Shown one piece after another: positions 46,729-57,640 of a DNA stretch of 64,000 bases (position 1 is its first letter; the number at the start of each line of letters is the position of its first letter). This DNA is from Lotus japonicus. Its lineage: Eukaryota; Streptophyta; Magnoliopsida; Fabales; Fabaceae. The translations under genes and the position numbers were made by a program. Where the stretch lies: contig NC_080046.1 in the NCBI RefSeq assembly GCF_012489685.1, positions 48,013,176 through 48,077,175 on the forward strand. Direction: 5' to 3'. The notes below the pieces were generated by a model that worked only from the letters and a program-made list of their open reading frames with translations, did no database searches and had not been told where the DNA came from.

Positions 46729-49700
46729 TATATGGAATACTCCAACTTAAATTATGGTCAAAAAGAAAAAAATGAAAATGCATTTTAATTACGGATGAAA
46801 TAATTTGCCATTTTCTTGTTTCCCATTTAAATGTTCAGAACTCCACAGGAAAGGATATCATAAGAGAGAAAGATTGAACCATGAATTACATATTTTTAGC
46901 TGTTACTTAACACTAAATAGTAAATACAGTTAACTTAAATGAGAATTGAATTAAAAATTTATATTCAGCCAGGTGAAGTAGATTAACATCTGATTGATTA
47001 AGATTTACATTAGTTTGAAATAAGAGGTATTGAAATCAATGACAGTGAAAATAATGACTTGAATTATTTAACAACATCTATTGTAGAAGCACAAATAATA
47101 GTGAAATCTTCACAGCATGCGAAAAAGGATAAAAGCAGGACTTTGTTGATTTGTAAAACATTATATATAGCTGCTCAAAATAATTGAAGTCCGTACCTTA
47201 GGATGATTCGTCTTCATTAAATGATAACTTCTTCATTGATATGTATGGCTGGAATTCGAGCAATCTTAGACCAGTGTTTCCCCTTCTGACTTTGATACCT
47301 CGCTTCTAGTAAAGGACATTTCTTAATAATCAACAATTCAAGAGAGGATGGCAGCTGATCTTCAGACAATGACTCAAGCATTGGACAGTTGGTGATGACA
47401 AGCCTTTTAAGAGAAGTGAGATATTGAAGCCCTTGTCCTCCTTCCAAGAACCTTAAACCACGAAACATTTGTAGTGTCAAATGCTCAAGAGAAGTGGGCA
47501 GTGAAGGCTTCTTGGGCAGGGTGTTCACAAGTTCTTCATCCCCAAAACCATATAGCAATAGAAATGATAGGGAAGTGAGCCGTTGGAATGGGAAACCTGA
47601 CTCAAGTTTGAATATCAAGATAGGACCACAGAGTCAACCGAAAGGCTTTTTATTTTGGAAGACAAATAGATAGGGGGAAATGAAGCTAGCTCCCCTGCCT
47701 CCCCAAGCTCATTAAGGATCAAATTTTTAAGGGCAGGTAGATCAATTTGTTCTGGTAGTGACTTAAGTTTCCCACAAGAAGTGATACTACAAAAGTATAA
47801 GTTAGGAGCGGCACCTCCTGGTTGAGTAGAAATTGCTTCCAAGGTGGGACAGTGTTGGATCTTAAGACGTTGAAGGGCAGGGAAACAACCAAATGGAAAG
47901 GACGACATGGAATGACAACTGTTTGTGATGGTCAGAGCTTGAAGTGATGTTTATTTGTGTAGTGTTTCAAGAGATAGAAATTGTAGCTTCACACAGTTTA
48001 TAATTGTAAATGAGCGTAATGAAGTTGGCAAACCATCATCTAGGAAGGAAATATTAGATGAGATATTGGAAAGGGTCAGGAGTTGAAGACAATTGGCGCC
48101 AACTATCATTCCACACAAAGAAGGTGACAACTTGTCACGCTTTTTAACAATTAACTCTTCAATTGTTGTCTTCCATTGCAGATAAGTTGATTTTTCTTCC
48201 TCCAACTGCTCGCACTCTGTGATATTGACATATCTCAATGAAGGTAGACATTTGGGCAAGCTTCCTCGCAGCTTAGCGCAGTTGAATAAACGCATACGCT
48301 TAAGACAAGGAAAAGCAAAGCGCAGTTGAATAAACGCATACGCTTAAGACAAGGAAAAGCAAAATTGTCACCACTGTCTGACAAATCCTCATATTGTAGC
48401 CATTCCTGCCACTCTGGCATGTCTACAAATTCCAAACTCTCCAATGAAGGAAATGGCTGAAATATTGGAGAGAAGCTTCCATTGCTGCTGTAGAACTCCT
48501 GACCTATTGTCTTCACCATTCCCATCTTTACAATGCAGAGCTTCTTAAGAGAAGGTAGTTGTCCAAATGGTGGGAGTGATACACAATAGTTGCAGTTAAT
48601 GATTCTCAACACTACAATATTTGAAAATGAAGAATCTCCCACCCAATTTGTAAAGCTAGTGCCACCATAGTGTCTGATGCAAAGTTCCTTTGAAGTGTAA
48701 GTTCCTCAATCTGCCCTTTGTTCATTAAATTGGCCTGAAATGCATCCAGGGGATCAACAACATTTTGCAGCTTTTGAATAGACAACTTACCGTGCAAATA
48801 AGGAAAGTTTGATAACTCTGCAATACTTAATCCATCTACTTGTCTGCCAATAACAAAAACAGTCAAAGTGCGGAGCTCTTGCAATCTGCATATTTGTGCT
48901 GGCATCTCCACCAATTTAGTGTTGCTGACATCAAGGTGACGTAAACTTACTAGATTTCCTATCTTCCCTGGCAGATGAGTACGAAATTTACAGTTTGATA
49001 ATATCAGAGTCTGCAAATTGTAAAGCTTGAAGATTGAATTAGGAAAACATTTGATGGAAGTATTGGAAAGGTTTAGATACCGTAAACACACCGCATTGCT
49101 AATTGAATCGGTCAGCTCAGAGATATTTATGTAATGAGACAAGGACAATGCTCGCAAACAACTTAGTTTTGGCAATAAATCATGCGACACCTTTTTGGTT
49201 ATGTAGCCTTGTTGTTTATATGGATTTTGTGGTAGAAATGTCCGCAAACACTTCAGCTCGTAAAAGCCCTCAAATTTTTTAGAGGCATCATACCCTTCAC
49301 AGAGAAATGTCAAATGACGAACATTTGGTGGGATTTCAATGCCTTCAACATAGCAAGAACTTTTTCCAGACACAAGTCGAGCTAAATCGTAAATGAGGTC
49401 ATGCATACGAAACTTTTCCTCTGCAGCAAAAAATTCTTTTTGAATTAAGGATCTGGATAACAACTCATTAAAGCAGTCCTCACCTGCTAGTTCCATTGCT
49501 TTCCCAGCATGAGATTGTTGTAGAAAGCCTTCAGCCATCCATAACAAAATCATTTCCTTCCTATCTAACAAATGTTGTTTCGGAAAGATTGAGCAATAGG
49601 CAAAACATCTTTTCAGATGTGCTGGAAGATGAAGATAACTTATGTGCAAAGCTGGTAAAACATCAGCATGTGCCCATAAATTGCTGTTTAGAATTCTGTT

Positions 49701-49819
49701 CCATTCCTCCGGATCAACATTTGATCGCAGAAGACCTCCTAATGTTTTAGCAGCTAATGGTAGGCCGCCACATTTTCGTGCTATTTTCCTTCCAATTTCT
49801 TCTAGGATTGGATATTTGT
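46729..49819. repeat. Tandem duplication, copy 2 (3' part of NLR copy B)
   Basis: Partner of 43681-46728. It differs by a 1-bp deletion in the flank (near 46842), a 44-bp internal tandem duplication (48276-48363), a 1-bp deletion (about 47617) and a handful of substitutions. Confidence 0.9.
48276..48363. repeat. 44-bp tandem duplication within the LRR of NLR copy B
   Basis: Two exact adjacent copies (48276-48319 and 48320-48363) of a unit starting GCGCAGTTGAATAAACGCAT. Copy A has one. Since 44 is not a multiple of three the reading frame shifts. Confidence 0.93.
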
Positions 49820-50464
49820 CACAACCATCATGGACAAATGCATGTTTGGCAAGTATGCACCAACAATTTTCCAATGCAAGTGTTTCCAACTCACAAATGG
49901 AAAAGGTACGTGTGATCTGTGCAACTCTTGGTTGTCGAGTTCTCCCTTTTTTCCCACAGCTAAAAGGAGTTATGAGGTTATGCCAATCATTATACTTCTC
50001 ATTCCACAGGTCATCCAACACAAGCAAGAATTTTTTATCTTTTAAGTTGTTCCTTAATTCAACACGAAGAACATCTAGATTTGTACTATCACTTACTTTT
50101 CCAGTAATAGATTCAACAAGGTTCTTAGATACCCTGAAAACATCAAAATCATTAGATACCCATGCCCAAGCTTTCAAATCAAAATGTTTTTGGACTTTAG
50201 GATCATTGTAAAGGAGTTGAGCAAGGGTTGTTTTGCCTAACCCTCCCATCCCTAATATTGAGACCACTCCTATATTTTTAGACTTTGCATCATCATCTGA
50301 TAGAAGCATACTCAACAGCTTCTCTTTGTCACCCTCTCTTGCAACCACAACCGGTTCAACGAATGAATCTGTTTTCCTTCCAGAAGAGACTCTCCTAGTG
50401 ACATTTTGCAAATTAAGAATAGCTATATGATTCACAAAATGTTGTAGCCTTCCAGATATTGCTT

Positions 50465-50817
50465 TGTTAGAAGTCCCACATTGGCTAGAGATAGAGCATA
50501 GATAGCCTTTATAAGGGTAGTGCAAACCTCAACTCTTGAGCTAGCTTTTGTGGTTGAGTATAGGCCCCCTAATTTCTAATATGGTATCAGAGCCTATCCT
50601 AGATCCAGTTGTTGTTTGTTGTGGAGACCTCCCATTATTGGGCCACCCGTTGTTGTTGATCTCACGTTCCAGGTTGTTCAGTCCTGGACGTGAGGGGGTG
50701 TGTTAGAAGTCCCACATTGGCTAGAGATAGAGCATAGATAGCCTTTATAAGGGTAGTGCAAACCTCAACTCTTGAGCTAGCTTTTGTGGTTGAGTATAGG
50801 CCCCCTAATTTCCAATA
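50465..50817 (+). mobile_element. TRIM (terminal-repeat retrotransposon in miniature), complete
   Basis: Two 117-bp LTRs (50465-50581 and 50701-50817), starting TGTTAGAAGTCCCACATTGG, differ at one base. Right after the left LTR comes TGGTATCAGAGCC (50582-50594), a primer-binding site complementary to the initiator methionine tRNA end. A purine-rich GTGAGGGGGTG precedes the right LTR. The target duplication is TGCTT (50460-50464 and 50818-50822). The internal part is only 119 bp with no coding capacity, so it was mobilised in trans. It lies in the coding region of NLR copy B, in the opposite orientation to the gene. Confidence 0.95.
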
Positions 50818-51207
50818 TGCTTCAAGCTTGGAATTCATGCTCCTATAGAATTGATTAAAGGGAGAAGAAAGGAATGATCTGACCTGGGAAGTAAAGTTTT
50901 GAGAATCACCTTCCACCTTGCATCTCAAAGATTCAGTGTTGATTTCATCCAATAAATCCTCAGCATCCAAGACAGCATCTTTGAGCTCATCAAGCCATTC
51001 TTTTACTGCAAGATTAGTGATCTGCTTCTCCTCTGCATCATTAAGGACAACATTAAGTGCCAGCAACTTTATCTTCAACTCATCCAAGAGAGAAATATTC
51101 AACTTTCTGTTGGCAAAGAAATCTCGAAACTCAGTGGAGGTTATCCTATCTAATAAGATATTCACAGAGGCAGAGATAAGTGCATCTCCTACTAGAGCTA
51201 AGGCCAT

Positions 51208-51681
51208 TTCTTCTCCTGTTTTGTTTCAGAACTCAAAATTTCAAGGTGAATACTGAAGGAGATGCAGAACTTTGGTTATGCGGGTTTAATTTTTATAATG
51301 CTCAAGTCATTGTTGTATTTCGAGGTGTTTCTTTCTCTCCATATAAGCTTATGGTCATCTTTTTATCAATAGTCAATCCTTATCAATTTAAAAAACATAA
51401 CTTACACATGGAAGCTCTCGCTGAAGCACGTGAGGTAGCTACAAAATTCAGATATTATATAATGCTTAAGCTAGCTAAAGGTTTTAATTTTATACTGTTA
51501 TAAACACGTTAGGTGAACTTTTTTCTTAAGAAAAATGTTGACTGACCAAACAAATTGGTTACTGTTTGGCCCATTTAAAGTGGTCCTGGCGGGAGTTGGA
51601 TTTGTCGCCCACTCATTAGAAATGTCACCCCACTTAAAACACTTTTGGGAACTCAATTTCCAAAATATTTCGGAAATTGAG
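51208..51681. other. 5' flank of NLR copy B
   Basis: 51208-51510 is similar to 63054-63500 upstream of copy C, so the promoters share ancestry. 51540-51681 is B-specific and includes the left arm of a foldback sequence into which the copia element inserted. Confidence 0.6.
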
Positions 51682-51895
51682 TGTTAAGGCAGATATAATC
51701 TGCTATTAGTTGTGTTTCCTATTATACATTGTATTATTTAGAATAGAATCAATAGGATATTTATATTCCTATTTTAGATTGCACAAATTAGGAAGTACAA
51801 TTATATGTCATTAACAATTGTAAATCTGCTGTATTATATATTAGTGTGGAATAAGATGAGAAAGGATCAAGCCAGAAACAGAAAACGTTTTGACA
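51682..51895 (+). repeat. 5' LTR of the copia element
   Basis: 214 bp, identical to the 3' LTR except one base. It should hold the element's promoter. Confidence 0.95.
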
Positions 51896-51908
51896 TGGTA
51901 TCAAGAGC
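51896..51908 (+). promoter_or_regulatory. Primer-binding site of the copia element
   Basis: TGGTATCAAGAGC directly abuts the 5' LTR and is the usual initiator-methionine tRNA site of copia elements. Confidence 0.85.
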
Positions 51909-52332
51909 CCATTGACGTGATACCTCAATCAGTTTTCTTGCCCTCTGTTTTTTTTTACTGGTTCGTCCTAGGTCGCACATCCTGTTTGTGCCTGCTGTCG
52001 TTGCGCAACTTCTGTTTTTGAGTTTGCACAACCTGCTCGTGCCGTCTTGCCGTTGTTCCGTGCCTCTTGTTCTACTGTTGCACATCTGGTTCGTGCCGTG
52101 CCCTCCGCTACTCTATTTCTTGTTCGCTGCCCTGTTTTCGGTGCTGTTTTTTCTATCTGGTTCTGTGCTCTGTTCCTGGATCGTGCGTGTCGTGCCGTTC
52201 GCTACCCTGTTTCTTGTTCCCTGCCCTGTTTTGGGTGTTGTTGTTCTACCTGGTTCGTTGCTCTATTTCTGCGCCGTCGGTGCTGTTTTGAAATTCTGGT
52301 TTGTCCCTCTTGTTTTCTTTCTGTTGCTTGCA

Positions 52333-55300
52333 ATGACAACTGAAAACAACAACAACAACACAAACAACATCACTGTTCGTTTCAATGGAAAGAACTATGC
52401 TGCTTGGGAGTTTCAACTCAAGTTGTTTGTGAAAGGGAAAGGGTTGTGGGGTCATGTTGATGGGACTACTTTGGCTCCAGAGGCTAGTGCAGCAAAGGAG
52501 GCATGGGAGACAAAGGATGCCCAAGTTGCTTCTTGGATCTTAGGTTCAATTGACCCTCAAATGATTAACAATTTGCGTTCCTTCTCAACTGCAAAGGAGA
52601 TGTGGGATTACCTGAAACGTGTTTACAATCAGAATAATGCTGCAAAGCGTTTTCAATTGGAGCTGAACATCGCCAACTATTGTCAGGGGAATCTCTCCAT
52701 TCAAGACTATTATTCTGGATTTCTTAACTTGTGGGATGACCACTCTGCTATTTTGCATGCTGATGTTTCCAAAGATTCTCTTGCTGCTGTGCAAGCGGTC
52801 TATGAAGTTGGTAAGAGGGATCAATTTCTCATGAAGCTCCGACCTGAATTTGAAGCTGCGCGTGCCGCTCTACTGAATCGGTCTCCAACCCCTTCTTTGG
52901 ATATTTGTCTTGGGGAACTGCTTCGAGAGGAGCAGCGTCTCTTGACTAATGGAGAAATGTCACGCGATCGCCACTTTACTACTGAAGCGGTTGCCTATTC
53001 TGCTCAACAAAAAGGGACAGGTAGAGATCAGAAACAAGTTCAATGCTACACCTGCAAGCAGTTCGGCCATATTGCTCGAAATTGCACCACTAAATTTTGC
53101 AACTATTGTAAGCAACGTGGTCACATCATCTCTGCATGTCCTATCCGACCACCGCGGAAACCGGTCCAGGCTTTACATGCTGCTACCACTTCTGCAGGCG
53201 TGGACAATCCTCAGGTAGCTCCTGCAAATGGTTCCTTGACTCCGGAGAGTGTGCAACAAATGGTACTATCTGCTCTTTCTGCCTTGGGCATTCGGGGTAA
53301 GTCCAATACCATCTCTCAACCTTGGTTTGTTGATTCTGGTGCTTCCAATCACATGACTAGTTCCTCTGAACATTTGCACAATGTTCACCCTTACAATGGC
53401 ACACAACACATTCAGATTGCAGATGGTAATATGCTTCCTATTTCCACTGTTGGCGATATTAATTCCTCATTTCGAGATGTGTTTGTGTCCCCTGGACTTA
53501 CTTCCAACTTAATTTCAGTTGGCCAATTAGTGGATGATAATTGTAATGTTAATTTTTCTCGTGTTGGATGTTCTGTGCAGGATCAAGCATCGGGGAAGGT
53601 GATAGCGAGGGGGCCTAAAGTGGGCAGATTGTTTCCACTCCAGTTTTGTTTTCCTAGTATTTCGTCTTTCGCTTGTAATGCTATTCCTAATAAGTGTGAG
53701 GATTGGCATAGAAAGTTAGGTCATCCGAATTCCACAGTTTTGTCTCATTTGTTAAAACATGGTTTGTTGGGCACTAAAACTGTTATTTCTGATTTTTCTT
53801 GTTCTACATGCAAATTGGCTAAAAGCAAATCTTTACCTTTTCCATCTCATGGTCACCGTGCTGCTAAGTGCTTTGATATCATTCATAGTGATGTTTGGGG
53901 TGTGTCTCCTGTTTTATCTCATGCTAAATATAAATACTTTGTGACTTTTATTGATGACTATAGTCGCTTCACTTGGGTATATTTTCTTCGCTCTAAAGCT
54001 GAGGTTTTCTCTAACTTTAAAAAGTTTTTGACCTATGTTGAGAATCAATTCCAGGCAAGTATTAAGGTCTTACGCACTGACTCTGGCGGTGAGTATATGT
54101 CTCATGCCTTTCAAGAGTACTTACAGCAGAAAGGCATCATTTCTCAACATTCATGTCCTTATACGCCTCAACAAAATGGCGTTGCCGAGAGGAAGAATCG
54201 TCACTTGCTTGATGTTACTAGAACATTACTTGTTGAGGCCTCTGTTCCACCTCAATTTTGGGTTGAAGCTTTGTCTACTGCGGTCTATTTGATCAATCGT
54301 CTTCCATCTCAGGTTTTAGATCTTGATTCCCCTTTCTTTCGTCTCTTTAATGTTCATCCTAGTTATGATGTCCTTCATCCTTTTGGGTGTGTATGTTTTG
54401 TTCACTTACCACCAACTGAACGACACAAGCTTGGCGCACAATCTGTACAATGTGCTTTTATGGGATATAGTAACACTCAAAAAGGGTTCCTATGTTATGA
54501 TCTTTCTGCTAATCGCATTCGGACTTCTCGGAATGTGGTTTTCTTTGATCATCAATATTTTTTCCCTTGTTTTCCTTCTGGTTCTAACAGGTTTGTCCAT
54601 CTTCCTAGCTTTGATCATGTTCCTCTCTCTATAGTACGTTTTAAACCTGGACAGGTATATGTTAGACGCCCGACTGCTCAGCCACCCCCTGATGCTGATC
54701 CACCACTTTCCGATGCTGATCCACCTCCCGATGTTGATCCATCACCTCCTGATGATGAACCTCCTGATAATGATCCATCAACGTCGGTTGTCATACGTAG
54801 ATCCTCTCGTATGCATCGTGCACCCGATAGGTATGGATGGGGGCCTACTTCTCTTACTGCTACTTTATCTTGCACATCTATTCCTACATGTTATTCACAG
54901 GCTACTAAGGACATGCGTTGGGTGAAAGCCATGCAAGAGGAGCTCCAGGCACTTCAGGAGAATTTCACTTGGGACATTGTTCCTTGTCCGCCGGGTGCTA
55001 AACCCATTGGTTGCAAATGGGTATACTCTGTGAAGCTAAACTCTGATGGTTCCCTCAACCGTTACAAAGCTCGGTTGGTGGCTTTGGGAAATAAACAAGA
55101 GTATGGGGTCGACTATGATGAGACATTTGCACCTGTGGCCAAGATGACTACTGTTCGCATCATCCTTTCCATTGCTGCCTCCAAAGCATGGTCACTCCAT
55201 CAAATGGATGTGAAAAATGCTTTTCTTCATGGTGACTTGGCCGAGGACATCTATATGACCCCTCCTCAAGGTCTGTTTTCTTCCTCCACAGGTGTGTGCA

Positions 55301-56424
55301 AACTCAAGCGTTCTCTCTATGGTCTCAAACAAGCTCCCCGAGCATGGTTTGAGAGATTTCGGTCTACTCTTCTTGGTTTCTCCTTCAGACAGAGTCATTA
55401 TGATTCCTCTTTATTTATTCATCAAACGACCGCTGGCATTGTTCTTCTCCTCATTTATGTTGATGACATAGTTATCACAGGCTCTGATCAGGCATCTATC
55501 CATCAGCTTAAACAGCAACTTCAAACCTCTTTTCATATGAAAGATCTTGGCTGTCTTCACTACTTCTTGGGTCTTGAGGTTCATTCAAATCCCCAAGGCA
55601 TCTTTCTTCATCAGCATAAGTATACCGAGGATTTAATTTCTATGGCTGGACTTCAGTCTGCAATTCCTGTGGATACTCCTTTGGAAGTTAATGTCAAATA
55701 TCATCGTGATGATGGTGATCTTATGCCTGATCCTTTGGTATATCGTCAGTTAGTGGGAAGTCTTAATTACTTGACCATTACACGTCCTGACATTTCCTTT
55801 GCAGTCCAACAAGTTAGTCAGTTCATGCATGCTCCTCGTCATCATCATATGGCTGTCGTCCGTCGCATAATTCGTTACTTGCGGGGAACCTCATGTCGGG
55901 GTTTGTTCTTTCCTGCTCGTACATCGCTCCAACTGCTTGCATATAGTGATGCAGATTGGGCTGGTTGTCCTGACTCTCGGCGATCTGTCTCCGGTTGGTG
56001 TATGTTTCTTGGTCCTGCACTGATTTCTTGGAAGAGTAAAAAGCAAGTACGAGTTTCCAAGTCATCCACAGAGTCTGAATATCGTGCTATGTCTGCTGCT
56101 TGTTCAGAGATCATTTGGCTTCGTGGCTTGTTGGCTGAACTTGGCTTCCCTCAGCATGATGCAACCCCTCTTTCTGCTGATAACACTAGTGCTATTCAAA
56201 TTGCTGCCAATCCAGTTTTTCATGAGCGTACTAAGCATATTGAGGTGGACTGTCATTCTATTCGTGAGGCTTTTGATGATCGTGTTATCTCTCTTCCTCA
56301 TGTCACCTCCCAGCTCCAGCTTGCTGATATCTTCACGAAAGTTGTTCCTCGACCTCGTCATCAGTTTCTGCTTAGCAAATTGATGCTTCTTGACCAACCG
56401 CATCAATTTGAGGGGGGATGTTAA
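52333..56424 (+). CDS. Copia gag-pol polyprotein (gag, protease, integrase, reverse transcriptase, RNase H)
   Basis: From ATG 52333 (MTTENNNNNTNNITVRFNG) a single frame of 1363 aa reaches TAA at 56422-56424, six bases inside the 3' LTR. Domains in order: gag core (about 10-215, with WEFQLKLFVKGKGLWGHVDG), two zinc knuckles (about 238-251 CYTCKQFGHIARNC and 256-269 CNYCKQRGHIISAC), protease DSGAS (about 334), the pre-integrase WHRKLGH, integrase core (about 519-690 with HSDVWG, DDYSRF and RTDSGGEY), reverse transcriptase (YGLKQAPRAWF, YVDD at 1042-1045) and RNase H (DADWAG, STESEYRA, ADIFTK). The frame is open upstream to 51988 but without an ATG. No stop, frameshift or missing catalytic residue is visible, so the enzyme set looks intact. 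Confidence 0.95.
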   Translation: MTTENNNNNTNNITVRFNGKNYAAWEFQLKLFVKGKGLWGHVDGTTLAPEASAAKEAWETKDAQVASWILGSIDPQMINNLRSFSTAKEMWDYLKRVYNQNNAAKRFQLELNIANYCQGNLSIQDYYSGFLNLWDDHSAILHADVSKDSLAAVQAVYEVGKRDQFLMKLRPEFEAARAALLNRSPTPSLDICLGELLREEQRLLTNGEMSRDRHFTTEAVAYSAQQKGTGRDQKQVQCYTCKQFGHIARNCTTKFCNYCKQRGHIISACPIRPPRKPVQALHAATTSAGVDNPQVAPANGSLTPESVQQMVLSALSALGIRGKSNTISQPWFVDSGASNHMTSSSEHLHNVHPYNGTQHIQIADGNMLPISTVGDINSSFRDVFVSPGLTSNLISVGQLVDDNCNVNFSRVGCSVQDQASGKVIARGPKVGRLFPLQFCFPSISSFACNAIPNKCEDWHRKLGHPNSTVLSHLLKHGLLGTKTVISDFSCSTCKLAKSKSLPFPSHGHRAAKCFDIIHSDVWGVSPVLSHAKYKYFVTFIDDYSRFTWVYFLRSKAEVFSNFKKFLTYVENQFQASIKVLRTDSGGEYMSHAFQEYLQQKGIISQHSCPYTPQQNGVAERKNRHLLDVTRTLLVEASVPPQFWVEALSTAVYLINRLPSQVLDLDSPFFRLFNVHPSYDVLHPFGCVCFVHLPPTERHKLGAQSVQCAFMGYSNTQKGFLCYDLSANRIRTSRNVVFFDHQYFFPCFPSGSNRFVHLPSFDHVPLSIVRFKPGQVYVRRPTAQPPPDADPPLSDADPPPDVDPSPPDDEPPDNDPSTSVVIRRSSRMHRAPDRYGWGPTSLTATLSCTSIPTCYSQATKDMRWVKAMQEELQALQENFTWDIVPCPPGAKPIGCKWVYSVKLNSDGSLNRYKARLVALGNKQEYGVDYDETFAPVAKMTTVRIILSIAASKAWSLHQMDVKNAFLHGDLAEDIYMTPPQGLFSSSTGVCKLKRSLYGLKQAPRAWFERFRSTLLGFSFRQSHYDSSLFIHQTTAGIVLLLIYVDDIVITGSDQASIHQLKQQLQTSFHMKDLGCLHYFLGLEVHSNPQGIFLHQHKYTEDLISMAGLQSAIPVDTPLEVNVKYHRDDGDLMPDPLVYRQLVGSLNYLTITRPDISFAVQQVSQFMHAPRHHHMAVVRRIIRYLRGTSCRGLFFPARTSLQLLAYSDADWAGCPDSRRSVSGWCMFLGPALISWKSKKQVRVSKSSTESEYRAMSAACSEIIWLRGLLAELGFPQHDATPLSADNTSAIQIAANPVFHERTKHIEVDCHSIREAFDDRVISLPHVTSQLQLADIFTKVVPRPRHQFLLSKLMLLDQPHQFEGGC

Positions 56425-56632
56425 GGCAGATATAATCTGCTATTAGTTGTGTTTCCTATTATACATTGTATTATTTAGAATAGAATCAATAGGATATTTA
56501 TATTCCTATTTTAGATTGCACAAATTAGGAAGTACAATTATATGTCATTAACAATTGTAAATATGCTGTATTATATATTAGTGTGGAATAAGATGAGAAA
56601 GGATCAAGCCAGAAACAGAAAACGTTTTGACA
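56419..56632 (+). repeat. 3' LTR of the copia element
   Basis: 214 bp. The gag-pol stop codon lies within its first six bases. Confidence 0.95.
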
Positions 56633-56637
56633 TTGAG

Positions 56638-57640
56638 TTCCCAAAGTATTTTCCCATTTAAAAGTGGGGTTTTAAATTGTATTTTGCACTTCCGGGAATT
56701 TAAATCCCGAATTAATTCGGAATATAAAATCCCTAAATAATTTGGAAGTTAAAAAACTGAAATTGTGGGGTGGGAAATCTAGTCGTGGGGTTGGGAAATC
56801 TAATTCTCCTCAACTGGAACTCATAAGGGAACTCAGTATTTTTTTTTTTGTTCCTTGTCAGGACATGAAAAATGTCTACAGCTTGATCCTTGTTATCTCT
56901 GATTATCAGTTGCCAATTTGAACCCTTTAAGCCTGTAGAGCCAGAGAGATTTCTTTGATATTTCAGTAGGATTCTATGGCTAGTGCTGCAAATAAGTTGA
57001 AAGGTTGCCTAAAACCACACACAATAAAAGAAACAAAAGATATGAATTTAGTGATATGTTAGGAGAAGCAATAACAATGGTGGTGTATGTCTTGAAGAAC
57101 ATAGTTAAGATTCAAGGAATCTTTTAAGTTGCTGAACTAAACAGGGCTCCATAAAGGTTTTATAAGGAGATTGGTATGTTCCTTTCTCCAGAGTAATGTT
57201 TGTCAACACTTTCTTTAGAAAACAAAACAAAAAAAACGTTCGAGTCTTGTACAGCAGTCATAAGTGATCATTATATTGTTATGGAGTGAAGCTATCCCTC
57301 ACTGTTATAGCATGAAGGCAGACATGAATATATATTTTATACACCACATTTGACAAGTAGCAAACCACATTAGTGAATCATATCACATTTTTCACCCAAA
57401 ATCCTAAGGTCTTAGATGTATGGGTCCTTTGACTTATATAATGCTTAGCACTTTCTTTTTCATCCAATGCGAAACTTCTTTATTTATTTTTTTAATTCTT
57501 ACCCAAACTCAAAGTCTCAACATATATTAAAAGAGAATATTTAGTTTACCTAATTCTCTCTTTGTATAACCAGTACAAGAATGCAGCATGGAAGAATGCA
57601 GTTAAAAAAGGATGTCCATGAGATATGCTTTCCTGGTATG
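56638..57640. other. Upstream flank of NLR copy B beyond the copia insertion
   Basis: It opens with the right arm of the foldback interrupted by copia. From about 57040 to 57590 it is similar to 63560-63990 in the flank of copy C (for example the blocks around GTAATGTTTGT and GTACAGCAGTCAT). No gene. Confidence 0.6.

Larger units (their letters stand above)
47217..51207 (-). pseudogene. NLR copy B: CC-NB-ARC-LRR (CNL) pseudogene split by a TRIM element
   Basis: Starts at 51207 (MALALVGDALISASVNILLD, N-terminal CC with LKDAVLDAEDLLDEIN) and is broken at 50818 by a 353-bp TRIM. It resumes at about 50464 with ISGRLQHFVNHIAILN. NB-ARC motifs: GMGGLGKTT, FLLVLDDLW (Trp typical of non-TIR), CGGLPLA, CFAYCSIFPK, FRMHDL. 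RNBS-B is damaged: GKKGRTRQPR here against GKKGSRIIVTTRQPR in copy C, a 15-bp in-frame loss near 49950. The LRR region carries the same ~73-bp deletion as copy A (about 48690), a 44-bp tandem duplication (48276-48363), a TAA at 47951-47953 and a 1-bp deletion near 47617. Each frame alone looks coding; together it is a pseudogene. Confidence 0.92.
51682..56632 (+). mobile_element. Complete Ty1/copia LTR retrotransposon
   Basis: LTRs of 214 bp each (51682-51895 and 56419-56632) begin TGTTAAGGCAGATATAATCT and end in CA. They differ at a single position (near 51824: C against A). The primer-binding site TGGTATCAAGAGC follows the left LTR at 51896, and a purine tract (GAGGGGGGA) precedes the right LTR. 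The target duplication is TTGAG (51677-51681 and 56633-56637). One uninterrupted gag-pol frame runs between them. Integrase precedes reverse transcriptase, which defines copia order. By structure this is a young, potentially autonomous element; whether it is transcribed is unknown. Confidence 0.97.

Noticed and set aside
49642..50211. 189-codon plus-strand open frame over NLR copy B (and its equivalent over copy C)
   Set aside because: Antisense of the conserved NB-ARC region; present in both copies only because the sense strand is conserved.
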